Positions 24,081 to 36,068 of a DNA stretch of 64,000 bases are shown here, piece after piece. Numbering within the stretch: the stretch's first letter is position 1; the number at the start of each line of letters is the position of its first letter. Source of the DNA: Marisa cornuarietis. Lineage: Eukaryota; Mollusca; Gastropoda; Architaenioglossa; Ampullariidae. The position numbers were made by a program, and so were the translations under genes. The stretch is from positions 1,614,501 through 1,678,500 of the forward strand of contig SMMW01000614.1 of the NCBI GenBank assembly GCA_004794655.1, read 5' to 3'. Under the pieces are notes generated by a model. The model made no database searches, was not told where the DNA came from, and worked only from the letters and a program-made list of their open reading frames with translations.

Positions 24081-24881
24081 GATGCACTATTAAAACTCAA
24101 AGAACTTTGGTGCAAGTCTTTTAACAAATAACCTGTCATTCGATGGACTTTCTTTTTGTACGTAACCACACCACGCCAGTGGATCCGGTTCTGAGAGTCC
24201 ATCTTCAGTTGGGTCCATGCCATCCATGGACCGATCTCCTCCACTGGGCCACAGAAAGCGAGACACCAGTAAATGGAATCTGGCTTTTAATTAATTGTTC
24301 TCTAGCTCCACAGTCGGATGTCCTGAAAGACCTCGTCTTGTCTGCATCGCTATTTCTAATCTCGGGCAGTGGATCAAATATTTTAAACTCGTTCATACAG
24401 TGCACGTGTTACACATAGCAAAATTGTTTGCTTATCGAAAGTCTTGTAGCAGTGCCACACAGATTGTTGCCTTGTCTGTCACACAAAGCAACACCTGTGG
24501 TACGTTGACTTAAGGCCAGACTCTATACTAATTAATGATTGATTTCACGGTGCAGCTCACATAAGAACTGCTGTAGGTGAGGAGTGGTGGGAGCAGATCG
24601 AAAGGCTGCTCACCTGTAGACACTTGCAGGGGAATGGGTCGTGTAGCAGATCGAAAGGGCTGCTCCAGACAAGAGATGTATGCTGGTAAGGTGAGAGAAA
24701 GCGAGAGATAGGAAAGAAACACACACGTGGAGACCAATAAGTCAATCACGCACACACCCTGCGCATATTTGTCGAGCTTGAAGTTTTATCGACAGTGTCT
24801 TCGACAAATGTATTGAAGAATCTTGAATAAAGTGTAGCCCTTGCGACAGGCTTATTCGCGATGAAATTAGCACGCACATAC

Positions 24882-24905
24882 AAAAGAAAGAAAGAAAGAA
24901 AGAAA

Positions 24906-24986
<81 letters not shown>

Positions 24987-24989
24987 AAA
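24882..24989. repeat. (GAAA)n microsatellite
   Basis: About 27 GAAA units with one interruption near the start. The poly-Phe/Ser/Leu and Lys/Glu/Arg frames across it are artefacts. Confidence 0.97.
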
Positions 24990-25143
24990 GCAAGCAACAT
25001 TTTACGGGTATTCGTTCAATCAAAACACGGACCTTCATTCACTGGATGTGTCTCTCATTCGTTGCCTCTTTGCTCTATCATAGGAGTGACCAATCGTAAC
25101 AAACCCTAACAACGAAGGGCTTTTGCTTCCGTTTTCTGTCAAA

Positions 25144-25272
25144 ATGGCGGATCTTCCTAACGTAGAAGAAATGTTAGAAGTGAGAAGCCTTTCTCCTATC
25201 AGAAATTTGTTAAAGAAGATTGATTGCAAAATAAGCAGTATTTTCTGTCAAATGTATTCTGTTTGTTTATAG
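25144..25272 (+). other. Small ORF or first exon, 42 codons, unknown
   Basis: ATG in a strong context (tcaaaATGGCGG, which also matches a YY1 initiator-type site). It opens MADLPNVEEMLEVRSLSP and runs to a TAG at 25270-25272. The upstream 40 nt contain CTTCCG, an ETS-type site. The peptide is acidic then basic and has no recognised domain. It could be a true small first exon (a gt lies at 25238) or chance. The matching position in copy 1 of the duplication lacks it. Confidence 0.2.
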
Positions 25273-25869
25273 AAAATGCATTTAGATTTTTTGACAATTT
25301 TATAAAATAAAAACATCGTCACAACAGATGCTATTGACTTGTGGAAATACGAGGCCTGTATAACGAAAGCAGAGACTTACACCGGACATAAACCTGAGTC
25401 GCTTATCCAGTAATGAAGGTCCGTGGATCAAAATACCTGCTCATATCGTCGATGGAAACCGCACCTGGTATCTCTTGTTTGGACTCGGCCAATATCTTGT
25501 AAACAGAGGTCGGGTCTTGTGTACTACACCAATGGTTCTCCTGTAGGGTAACTAACAAACATTTTTAAGAGACATTGGGGTGGTGGGTGGACGTTGTGGG
25601 GACCGCGCCGCTGGAGGTGGGGAGGAGACTGTTTACTCTCAGCCCCTGGCGAGCTCAAGGGAGACGACCGCTGCTTCCGTCAACCTGAGTGTTAGTTGTC
25701 GCCAGGTATTGGGTGGGGGAACAGGTGGTCATCCCGACAGGTAAGAAACTTATCTTCATCACTTGTCAATGCGAATTTTAAAGCATGCATCAATCTAAAC
25801 AGTGGTTCACATTTTTTACCCGTGCGTGTCACACTGTCCGAGTGCTGGTCAGCTGGCGCAAAAGAAATG

Positions 25870-26140
25870 TGCAGATAGCTTCTTTCAACTTTTTCACGCG
25901 CCCCGTGCTTTTCGCCTGCTGTTCACCTGGGTGTCAAGGATTTGAAAGTGTTTAGAAATAGAATGCGGCGTGTCAGTCAGTCATATAGCCCGATGCTAGA
26001 TTAAAAACCGTCAATCCTTCTTTGATAAATAATGGTCAAGGGAAGTAAGTGCTGTGTACTTTTTCGTCGCTTTTTCAGAGTTGTCACCCATATACCATTC
26101 CTCAGCCGGTCCGCCCACCAAGTGCAGAAGCAGCAATTAT
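25870..26140 (+). repeat. Local direct repeat family (copies near 25.9, 26.8, 28.5, 29.2 kb)
   Basis: The block TGTGCAGATAGYTTCT...CTGGGTGTCAAGGATTTGAAAGTGT at 25869-25950 recurs at 26807-26890. The block TAATGGTCAAGGGAA...ACTTTTTCGTCGCTTTTT...CCATATACCATTC at 26030-26100 recurs at 28510-28590. A third block, TTTTTATCAATTTCGATCAGAAAC at 26683-26710, recurs at 29208-29230. All are direct. No coding content. Confidence 0.6.
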
Positions 26141-29100
26141 TTTATTAAAGCTACATCTTCTTCAAAAGAATTAGAAGTATTTTTGACTTCAAGGAATGCT
26201 TTTGCACTTAGTTTGCATATATTTAGAAAAGAAATGCTAACAGGGAGGAGAAAGAGGAGAGAGATGTGTGTGAGTGAGAGAGAGAGAGAGAGAACAATTG
26301 TTGAATTCTTTGAATGCTTTTGCTCTTTTCCTAATCTAATAGGTGGAGAAATATTCTGACAGCTTACCCTTCTATGTGCACACATTACTATACAGCATTT
26401 TCTTGCAAAATTTTGGAACAGCTTTCTTATATGGGGGCAACACGACGGCCATAACAAAGATGGCTTACCTGTAGGCGGAGCTATGCAAAATAGTGACGTC
26501 ACTATCACATCACTCAACTTCTGCTGTCTCCTCGCTAAACTCCCCTGATATCGTCTGCTCCATCTTCTTCGAATCCTTACTCCTATTTTTCCGATAAATA
26601 ATATCCACAAGCATTCCCTCACTGAACTACATATATATATATATTTGCCAACAAACCTTGAATCTGACTTTGCGAGTCTTTTTTGTTTTTATCAATTTCG
26701 ATCAGAAACAAAAGGGTTAAGTTCACATGTTAAACGAAGCTGGTTTGGTTTCGAGTATATTCAGTGCCCCATCTCGGGAGAGGGGGCAGGGACAAACAGA
26801 AGTTATGTGCAGATAGTTTCTCTCAACGTTTTCGTGCGCCACGTGCTTCACGCATAATGTTCATCTGGGTGTCAAGGATTTGAAAGTGTGTAGAAATGCA
26901 ATGCCCCTCAGTCAGTAAGTCAGCAACAATCACGTTTGTGAGGACATTGGACCAACTGTCGAGAGAGAGAGAGAACACAGATGGGTGAAACCGCAGTGCA
27001 AAGAAAAAGATGTCTACAAAAGAAGAGGTAGATCTCACAAAACTCACAGGAAAGAAATCGCGCAGCCGGTTGCATGACACATTTATAATTTTAAACACTT
27101 GTAGGTTTTAACTCTTTTAAGAGAGGCACAACACATTTTCATAACTTGTTTAAAAATAAGAAAACGCTTTTTAAACCAGATTTTCGTTTCCGTCAGCACA
27201 TTTTTTGTGCAGCGTGTTTAAATGGCATAGGAGCGATTTTTGAAAAATAAACAGTTTCTAGATTTACTTCTTTAAAACAGTTTTAAGGTGTAGAAACATG
27301 TTGTGCAACTAGCCCTTGGACTGCTTGCAGACGATTTTTTCAGCTAACTATTAGAATAAGGCTGGTGTGCACAAAGCTTCCGGTTTAGCCACTTTCGTTG
27401 TTTAGCGAACGACCATAATGGCTATGTCAGGGAAGTGTGCGAGAGTAACAGAATAAATAAACAGCCAAGAGGTGGTTCATACTGCTGCCTGGCAGGATGC
27501 TACTGTGCAAGTATGAAAATTTTCGGCTCTATTTTTTTTTTTTTTTTTTTGCTTCTGCAGGCAGGTATATCACTTTTGTATGTTAGTTCTATTTTTGATT
27601 CTTGCCAAGCCCTTTAACACATGATACTGAGATTCTATCACAGAATTTAATAATTTACCTTACCCTGCACGCTAGTGTATTCAGTGTGTACATTCATACT
27701 TCTAGTATTTCTGTACCACCAACCTGTTATATCTGCTGTATCTCATGTGACTATTTTCCACATTGTGTGCACATTTCTTACTTTTTTTTTTACCGACCTG
27801 TAAGATTTAATTAGCGAACACGTCAGTAATTGTAGATCTTCATGTTTATGCTCGTTTCATACTATTTATCATTTCATAAGAAAGATTGAAGCAAAACATT
27901 TTGCATTCTAAATAGGCAAGGGTATGGACAATAGTGCAACAAAGCAATACACTTACGGTAATTATATTGTTGACATCAAAAGTCTCGTTAAATTCCATTT
28001 TTGCGCTGCTCTTCCGGAAGTCAGGTTCTTTCTGGTTCGCCGAGACTAACAGCGGAGAACTTCGCAGGAGGCTAAGAGTGAGTCTCGGCACACGGACATC
28101 ACCTATACACGTCCCATGGTGCAACAGTGCAGCTTTGATGAAATGGTTCGTATAAGAACTTATAGGTCGAATTAGGACTAAAAAAGGTTAAAATACAATA
28201 TGTAAAAAAAAATTGTAAACACAGTTTTATTTGAAATACTGAAAAGCGTAAGATAATTTTGTCATGAGTCTCGGGATTTTCTTTAATACGTATAGTACAT
28301 TCTCTCAAGCTATTAAAAATTTGATCATCACAAATTTCAAAATTATCTATTAATTGATAACGATCGATATTAATGAAAGAAAGTTAATTTTAAAATATTT
28401 GTAAAAGTGCCTCTTTAGAGCCAGCTTGTTTCCCTTATGGTGTGTAATAAAGCTAAATGCTACTCAATCCTTCTACCCATCCACTGACGAAACTAACAAC
28501 TTTTCAATAAAAAATGATCAAGGGAAATTAGTACAGTGTACTTTTCGTTGCTTTTTTTTCCGAGTTGCCTTCCATATACCATTCTTCAGCCGTCCAAACA
28601 AAGAAGTCAGCTCTTTTATAAATGTACATAATTTTTGGACAAATGTAATTAAAATGTATGAAATGCTGGAGAAAAAGTTGTGTTTGTTCAAGCGTGCGTG
28701 TGTGCGCGGCATGCATTCCTAATGCACGCAAAATCAAGGGGCAGACGTTTTGGAAAAATCTTTACAGACTTGTCTCCCCTGTTTAACGCGTGCACACTCA
28801 CAACAAACACCACAAGCCGCGGGAAACAATGTCGGGCGCTAGAAAGACGAAATGCAAAAGAAAATAACGATGATCATAACGGGGAAAACTCGCATTAGAA
28901 ATTAAAGTTAAGGAGAAACGCACACCAGCCAGCCAGCCATAGTCCACGATCGAGCCATAAATAAACGCGCACACGCACGAATGCAGGGAGACAAGCAAAT
29001 CTCGCATGACTGCTTTATTTACAAAACTCAAACATTCAGGCATTTTACAAACTCGTTTATCAAAGTTGCTTCATCGTCATCGTCGTCACTAATCGCTGCG

Positions 29101-29619
29101 GTTCGTCAAACACGTGCGTATAATAATCCACTGCGACGATGAAATGAAAGCTTCACATGATGTTCACTACATACACAGCTCATTAACCTGTATTTCCAAG
29201 TCTTTCTTTTTATCAATTCGATCAGAAACTAAAGAGTAAGCTCACATTTTAAGATAAATTGGCATAAATTGGCAGTCACTTAAGCTTAATTTGCAGCCAC
29301 TCGATAGAAGCGGAAGGTGCAGAGAGCAAAGTTTATTCTAATAAGCAGTGCCTAATATTTTTTACCCCGTTTGATTTATTGACGACTAACTTTAGCGAAG
29401 TGACCTCTTTAACATTATGTGATTTGATGTTTGAATTATTAATGTTATGCATAGCGAAGCGGCTTACAATTTCATCGACAACTTGTTTTTTCTTTTTAAG
29501 CAAAAATAAGGAAAACGAACCTAATCTCAGCTATAATCATTTTTAAAATATTATTTTACTTGTCCTGAATCTTCGGGAATTGGATTGGGTCTGTTTTCGA
29601 CGGGTGTCCTCATATGTGG
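26141..29619. other. Intergenic, repeat-bearing, no gene
   Basis: Holds the direct repeats described at 25870, a perfect CRE-core palindrome at 26491-26504, a poly-T run at 27532-27550 and low-complexity AT. ORFs of up to about 160 codons overlap on both strands without domain content. A TTTATT (AATAAA on the minus strand) at 29375-29380 could serve the class B gene that ends at 29620. Confidence 0.45.
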
Positions 29620-30115
29620 CTAATTTACCTTTCGGTGTGGAATGCGTAGAATGCGACTCAAAAGATCTTCAACGTTTCTGTCGACTTCAGTCTGCTGTGC
29701 ATGGCAGTTAAAGACCACGTAGTTATTGTCGGCATCATTCAGCACCTCCTTGAGTTCCTGGCACACATTCTTGAGCTCCTTCTCAAACTCTCTTGGCTCC
29801 TGATCTAGCCTGTCGCCGAAGGTGAAGGCCAGCACCAGGCGATCACAGAAGTCAGGTCCCCACAGCTCTTTGATGTTCTGGTAGATGACGTGTTCCTCGG
29901 CGGTGTAGCGAACGTCGCAGCGGATAACCACAACCACTCCTACCAGACACCTAGGGAAGTCTGCGGACTCTGGTAATTCGTTCCAATTTTTCCATCTGAC
30001 CACTTCATGTTTTCTGTCAGCTTCAGACATCTCATAGTTAAAAGGATCAAGAGTGTCGACTATCTGTAAACAGAATTTACATAAAATGCATCTTGCTTTT
30101 GGACAAAAGGCGAGC

Positions 30116-30183
<68 letters not shown>

Positions 30184-31235
30184 AGAGAGAGAAGGAAAGT
30201 TAAAGACATTTACGCGCATGCAAAATGCACGTTTTCACGTTTACACTCCTGAGCAAACAATAAAAATCAAGTTTCGCCTATCCTAGCTTGCATATAAAAG
30301 AATATTATTGGAAGCACTTGTAATTGTAGAAATGTCTGTTGAATGTTTTAGTTAAAGTCTTTGGTATTCTTCAAAAGTATTTCCTTTAAAGTAGGGTTGT
30401 AAAGGACAATAATCTTGCGTCTTTTTTAGTTTAAATCAGTTATCTCCCTTTACCCACGTAGTCGTGCGTCCCTGCCTCTCATGTTCTTGTTTAGTAAGCA
30501 TTAAAATCAGTAATTTCTTGTAAACCCAGTTTGACAAACTCATGAGAGAAAAATGTCGCAGCACATTTGTCAGTTTGACACCTACTTTGCATGAGTTATA
30601 AACATTATTAACTTTACTTCAATGTCGGCTGCTTCCTTGAATCTGCAGATTGTCTCCAATGTCGTACTACTCATACCAGTTCCAACCGGGAATCTGTTGT
30701 CATGATGACCAAGAATGAGATTTGCAAGGGTACTTTTTCCGTTCCCAGTCTTCCCTACGATGACAATGCGCGCCGGAGGCTTTTCAACTTTTTGAAAAGA
30801 TTCTGTATGAGAGTACGTTTTAATGATTAAAAGCTTCTGTAATAATAATAATAATAATATATCATTCGTAAATATTCAGTTTGTTACATATGGCTTACCG
30901 TGTAACTATTTTCTGATTCCATATCATGATTATCATCTACAATGTTTTTTTCGTAGTTTTTTTTTTTTTTTTTGGAGAATCAGGTCTTTTATTCGTAGAA
31001 ATTAAACTATTAAGAATGTAATCCTGCTTTCTGTATCATTCATACATACACACATGCATGTAAAACAGGCCTACGATTCCATATGTTTAACCACATACAC
31101 ACACTAAAGGTCTGTATACAGATTAAAAGAAAAAATATTTGCACCTTCTGACCTGTCGGCTTCAGAGCATCCATCAGGCTCTTGTTCCTGGTCTGTCTTT
31201 CGACTTTCTACTTGTTCATCCGAGGGAGTGTTCAT
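29620..31235 (-). CDS. GIMAP-like GTPase, class B, complete (exons 31235-31145, 30802-30618, 30063-29620)
   Basis: Complete three-exon class B gene, 239 residues. Exon 1 starts MNTPSDEQVESRK and encodes a 30-residue acidic, charged N-terminus ending in phase 1 (gaag/gtgcaa). Exon 2 has acceptor acag and carries the P-loop [13 protein letters not shown] at about residues 43-55; it ends ADIE in phase 0 (gtaaag). Exon 3 begins IVDTLDPFNY: G3 reads DTLD, with Asp for Gly. It continues RCDVRYTAEEHVIY and AFTFGDRLD in the G4 position, and ends at a basic tail (PHRKVN). There is no CaaX box, no membrane segment and no N-G-G-Y-S-N element. A (TG)n tract lies in the last intron, 55 nt before the exon 3 acceptor. 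The exon 1 to exon 2 phase match supports the model; expression is unproven. Confidence 0.85.
30118..30180 (-). repeat. (TG)n tract in the last intron, near the 3' splice site
   Basis: (CA)n on the plus strand, hence (UG)n in the pre-mRNA of the minus-strand gene, about 55 nt upstream of the exon that starts at 30063. It is followed on the plus strand by a short GA run. Confidence 0.95.
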
Positions 31236-31499
31236 CGCAGCTATTTCTTTTTAACAAACACAAACAAACAAACAAGACAAGCAGAAAACATTAATTATCT
31301 TTTGTGACAGGCATTTTAAAGCTTTATTTATTTACTGTACTATGTACAACGCCTCTTGATTTTACACACATTTAGCGCCTTGCAGTGTCTCGTTTGTTTT
31401 GCTCCTCCAAGGAAATGCGCATTTTGGCTCTTTTCTTCTTAAACGACAAAAATAAAATATTTTACACGTACAAAGCACATTTCATCAAAAGTCATTACA

Positions 31500-32410
31500 A
31501 GCATCAAAGGCTCTAGATCGCTGCAATCACATCAAGGTGGGCGACAGCAACATCACCTTCACGTCATCTGTTAGGAATCTGGGATTTATTGTCACCGCAG
31601 ACATGACACTCGATAGACATGTAGCAGCTGTCTGTCGGTCTGCCTATTATGAGCTCCGTAAGATCAGTGCTATCCGTCACTTTCTCTCTACACGCGCTAC
31701 CAACACTCTTGTCTGTGCGTTTGTTCTTTCTCGACTTGACTACTGCAACTCCTTGCTGGCAGGCTGCCCCTCAATCCCTCATTCAGAGACTCCAGAGAGT
31801 ACAGAACTCTGCTGCACGTCTGGTGCTTAGAGCAAGGAAACGGGACCATGTCACTCCTCTCCTTCGTTTTCTACACTGGTTACCCATCCGTTCTCGCATT
31901 CAGTACAAACTGTCTGTGCTGTGTTTTAATTTCTTTGCTGGCTCCTGTCCTGACTATTTCTCTGAACTTCTCATCCCTTACTCTCCGTCCAGACAACTCC
32001 GCTCTTTGTCTGACGACCGTATCCTAACTGTTCCTGTCACCAGAACAACAACATATGGTCACAGGACTTTTGGCTACTGTGCTGCAAAACAATGGAACTC
32101 TCTTTCAAATCTGCACTGAAAACGCACCTCTTCCTTGAGCATTTCTCCTAACACAGTCCACACTATGCTCGTCCTTCTTAACCCCGCCCCCTTCCCTCTT
32201 GCTACTTTACCCATCTTTCTCGCAGAATCACTATATTTTTCTGTTCCTGTTACTTGATGCCTTTTGTTTTCTGTTTCGTCAGTACTGTCGTTTTCTTTCG
32301 TCCCCTTTGTTCTGTGTCTACTTAGTCCACGTCTCTTCCTCGTTTTAAGCGCTAAGAGTATGCTCTCTATGAGTGAATATGCGCTATAAAATCTTCACTA
32401 TTATTATTAT
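31500..32410 (+). mobile_element. CR1/L2-like LINE, 3' part, frameshifted
   Basis: Reads NITFTSSVRNLGFIV, then AFVLSRLDYCNSLLAGC, then after one frame change VQNSAARLVLRARKRDHVTP, LLRFLHWLPIRSRIQYK and AKQWNSL. These are the post-RT C-terminal region of CR1/L2/jockey-type elements. It is followed by a 3' UTR and the terminus GCGCTATAAAATCTTC with an ATT repeat tail. The frameshift lies near 31790. Two further copies of the family are at 48410-48682 and 63755-64000. Confidence 0.8.
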
Positions 32411-33734
32411 AGACGTACCTTTTTATAGTAATCCAATATGACTGTGTCACAAACCTGCTGTCTTAAATTTTTTTTTATATTTTTATCCTGAAAGGGGACA
32501 GGTAACGGGACTGGAAGGGGGGAGGTGTGAGCGGAAGAGTTAATGTGTATCGGTGTGAGGTCTGAGTGGGTGAGTCAGTGCCGGGCCGTGATGGCCGGCC
32601 GGCTGCTTAATTAACTGGTGTGACAAGTTGTTTTAGGGGGATGGTGACGAAGGGAGAGAGTTTTGGGGTTTCTTTGTTTCTATTGTTTCCATTGATTTAT
32701 GGTGATAAAGTCTGTTGTTGAGAGGATGGGATGGAAAGAATGAGAAGAGTGTTTCGGTGTACTTTGATTTTATTCGTATGCTGGTTCTCCTTGACGGGAG
32801 CGGGGAAACTTGACGGTCTCCTCGGGCGTTGGGAAAGTCTTGACCAGACTTTATGTACCAAGTCCTGACCAGGCTTGTGTTTATTTAGCAAGTCTTGACC
32901 AGACTTGAGTAAAATTTGTCATTTAAACCTGTTGAGGTGAGTGTATGTCTATGTTACTTACTGTTTTTAAATGATGGAGTTTGAGAGAGTGATTAATATA
33001 ATTTTTGTATGAGATAAATAGATGAATGTATGTTATTGTAGTGGGGGAGGGAAATATTTAGATATTGATATATTGTGGGTTAAATATGGTTATTTTCTGT
33101 CTAGGTTTACTATTTTTTTTATTTCATTTTTTTTATTCATTCATCTGGACAATTGACTGTGCATTCGTTGGCGGTCGGGACTGGGGGCGTGCCTGATTCA
33201 GAAGAGACAGCACCAGGACCGGAGACTGTGTTGTGTGATTTGTGTTGGGTTTTCTTTTCTTTTCTGAAGACTGTGTTTGGGAGGACTGCGCCTTCAGGAG
33301 TGGAGGACTGCGCCTTTATGAGTGAGGGGAATATTATGTTTGAAGGAACTAAGGGTGAACATTGAATTTTTGACTGTGTTTAGTTGTTATTTTGAATTTA
33401 GATTTTTTTGTTTAGTTAATTATTAATTCTTCTTTTCAATTATATTTGTCTTTAAATTCAAATTGTGTTTGTTGTTTTAATAGTTACTGACTCGTCTGAA
33501 AGGCACTGTAGAGTGCAGGTGACAGACTGTTGTCAATGCTTTTTCAAGGTAAATATATTTTGTTTCCTAGCGCTTGGTGATCAAAGCACAATATCTTCGT
33601 AACAAAAGGAAATTCCGATAAAGTCACAACTATTTTTACTGCCACGTACTCAGGTAAGGCAACATATTATATTTAACATCTAGTTATGTACGCGCAGCGC
33701 TGACCCCTAAACAACTGAAGATATCTACTGTACA
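32411..33734. other. Intergenic, GT/T-rich block, no gene
   Basis: Strand-asymmetric, rich in G and T on the plus strand. It has a near-tandem GGAGGACTGCGCCTT at 33281 and 33303 and a repeated AAGTCTTGACCAGACTT-like motif near 32835-32905. A 70-codon ORF at 33153-33365 shows no domain. It may be a non-autonomous transposable element. Confidence 0.4.
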
Positions 33735-33865
33735 CTTACAACTGCGCATGCGCTTTAGGATAAATATGGCGCCAGGAAAGGATGTCTGCGCTAGAAGAAA
33801 GCAGAGTGCGAATAAGTTAGACAAAAATAAAGAAATTTAAAGACACTATGCAAACCTTTTGAGGA
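33735..33865 (+). repeat. Direct repeat with NRF1/YY1-like sites, copy 1
   Basis: TGCGCATGCGC (a perfect NRF1-type palindrome) is followed about 20 nt later by AAATATGGCG, and about 80 nt later by CTATGCAAACCTTTTGAGG. The same series occurs at 34185-34330 (GTGCATGCGCTTT, AAAATGGCG, CTATACAAACCTTTCCTAGG). Confidence 0.6.
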
Positions 33866-34184
33866 TTTTTTTACTATCGAAAATATGATTTTGTCAAAGT
33901 GATTATGATAATGTCACATAAATTCACAGAAAGTCAGAAATCCTTAGGTGACATGGTAGGAGAACAGCCTGCGAAGTCTCCACGACCTCATCCGTGTGTT
34001 TACACTAATGTTGATGGAGCTAAAGAAACAGAAGCGTGGGATGTTGGGAATGGGTTATTGTTCCTGGTTTTTAAAGGTGAAATCGAACCCCACCTAGTTC
34101 CTACTTCCACTAGATCGTGATGTGCTGTGAAGTGCAAATGCTAAATATAATGCTGAGCAGAGGCTTTATTTCCAACATAATTAT

Positions 34185-34330
34185 CATTTCTGTGCATGCG
34201 CTTTCGAGGTTTAAAATGGCGACCGTCAGCAAGGCCTAGTCACAGGGAAATATAATAATATGACTACGAATGAGACCAGCATCGTTAGCGCACTAGAAAG
34301 AAAACTATACAAACCTTTCCTAGGCTGCTA
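34185..34330 (+). repeat. Direct repeat with NRF1/YY1-like sites, copy 2
   Basis: Diverged copy of 33735-33865, offset about 450 nt. It retains GCATGCGC and AAAATGGCG, a pattern found at TATA-less promoters. No downstream gene was recognised. Confidence 0.55.
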
Positions 34331-35803
34331 ACAGGGTTTAACTTGATATTCTTCTACGCTTGTGTGACAACCTTGTCAGAGAATATTCCCAAACTCACGG
34401 AGTCGGAAGAAAACAGACCTGCGAAGTATCGGGAGTCTCTTTGTTTACATTGTGAAAAAGGTGGTAGGTGGAGCTAAAGGGGGCGTCACATAAAGTGTTA
34501 AAGGCCACGTCTGTCGCTAGTAGCAAGCCCCTCCTATATCTGCCTGTTGAGATGTCGATGTACTGATATGAAACCTCTCTCTCTTCCACGCACACACGAA
34601 GGTGCAAAAGGCACAGGCGCTCTTTTCCAAACCTCCCACGCGCACACGCACACGAGAGTCAGAAAGGCAAGACAGAAGACAGAACTCTTGTAGGTTTCTC
34701 TGCATTGTTTTTTTCTGTAGGCAGTTTGATGTCTTTCACAAAGCAACTTCGTGAGTGGGATTGTGTTCGGTATAATTCACAGGTTTATTATTATTATTAT
34801 TATTACATATTCGAGAAAGAAAAAACATACAAATCTATGCAAGAGAACAAACAAACAAACGGACACATAAGCAAAATGTAAGAAGATAGGAACGCAGGTA
34901 AACAGTTAAAAATAAGAAAATAAAAGGTAAAGCGCCATGTGACTAAAAGACAGCGAAAGTAAGGGGTTCGTCGTGTCAAAAGTACTGTTTCTGGAAGTTG
35001 TAGATCAACTCGCTCCGCCTGTGCCTTCCCTAATAAATCAGGCTAAGCAGCTGTTGCAGGAACGCTTTTCCAGCAACAGGCCCAAGCAGATCTCGAACCA
35101 GCGACTTTCAGGTCTGCAGACGGTAACACTAGGCTTCGGAGTTTCCCCAAAACAGGAAAGCAGACAAGCAAACAGATACATAGGAGGCGATGCAAGTAGG
35201 CAAACATACATACATAAAACAAATTAGGGATGTATGCTTGCATGCGCGCAGGCTAACAGACTGTCAGACACACACACCCACACACACGCGCGCACTTACA
35301 CAGATACACATGTACGCACGGATGCAGGCAGACGGCATGTATTTTCGTAAAGCCACCACTAAATAAACACCGTTTAAATTGGTTTGATGTATTTCATTTG
35401 TAATAACGAGACACCAGTCAATAGTTATAGAAAGCCAGGTGATCAAAGGGGCACAGGGGCAGTGAAATGTAAATAGGAAAAGGTCACGAGACTGGGTCAC
35501 AAGATGGCAAAGCGTTACACGTAAAAGCAATCGGGCACGAGTAGACATGATACATCCGTCTACATCTACTGTCAGCGATCAGCATTACCAGAAGTCAGTT
35601 GTACTATGTTACATTTATAAACTCATATTTCAGACTATTTACAAACTGCTATTTTACTAGGATGCTAGCAACCGTAGGAGGTATTTCACTTTACACGTTG
35701 CATAACCGCAGCGGGAATTCTTTCAGTCTTTTTTATGAAGAAATAAACCTCAGAGGGAAACAATAGTCTACTTTTTTCTACTGTTTTGTTCTACCATTCG
35801 CTC
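34331..35803. other. Intergenic, no gene
   Basis: Contains a short ATT run at 34786-34805, CA-rich patches at 35265-35310 and the SINE candidate at 35030-35140. No gene-like ORF. Confidence 0.4.
35030..35140 (-). mobile_element. tRNA-derived SINE candidate
   Basis: On the minus strand GCCTAGTGTTACCG resembles an A box. GCTGGTTCGAGATC, about 30 nt on, is a near-perfect pol III B box (GGTTCGANNCC-like). It is followed by a body shared with 20640-20735 (-). No cloverleaf was found, so it is not a tRNA gene. Confidence 0.45.

Positions 35804-35873
<70 letters not shown>
35804..35873. repeat. (CA)n microsatellite
   Basis: 70 nt CA run with one AA interruption, about 200 nt beyond the 3' end of the minus-strand class A gene. 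Confidence 0.96.
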
Positions 35874-35874
<1 letters not shown>

Positions 35875-36068
35875 CATTAAGCATGAAGGTCCAGTTTTAC
35901 TTCAGATGGAATTCTAAGTATGTGTTGATAGTCTTAGAATTTTATAACTCAAAACGTGTTGTATTTTTTAAATTAAGGAGATTTGGGAATATGTTACATT
36001 AAGTCTAGAACATGCGGAATATGGTTATTTGTTATAACGACCTGTTACACTGAATATTGTCACGCAGC

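Larger units (their letters stand above)
23600..25740 (+). repeat. Direct repeat pair II, copy 2
   Basis: Collinear, diverged copy of 17100-19180 (blocks listed there), offset about 6.5 kb. It includes an internal tandem of the GCAGATCGAAAG..GCTGCT block near 24593 and 24646, and it gained the (GAAA)n tract at 24882-24989. Confidence 0.65.

Noticed and set aside
24742..25038. Poly-Phe membrane-like ORFs
   Set aside because: Translation of the (GAAA)n microsatellite.
17100..25740. Long terminal repeats of an LTR retrotransposon enclosing the RT at 22.1-23.4 kb
   Set aside because: The RT is of LINE type, the two ~2 kb repeats are strongly diverged, and the 14.6/20.1 kb pair extends the duplication beyond them. 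A tandem duplication fits better.
32697..33365. Coding ORFs in the GT-rich block
   Set aside because: Short, strand-biased composition, no domain, no splice context.
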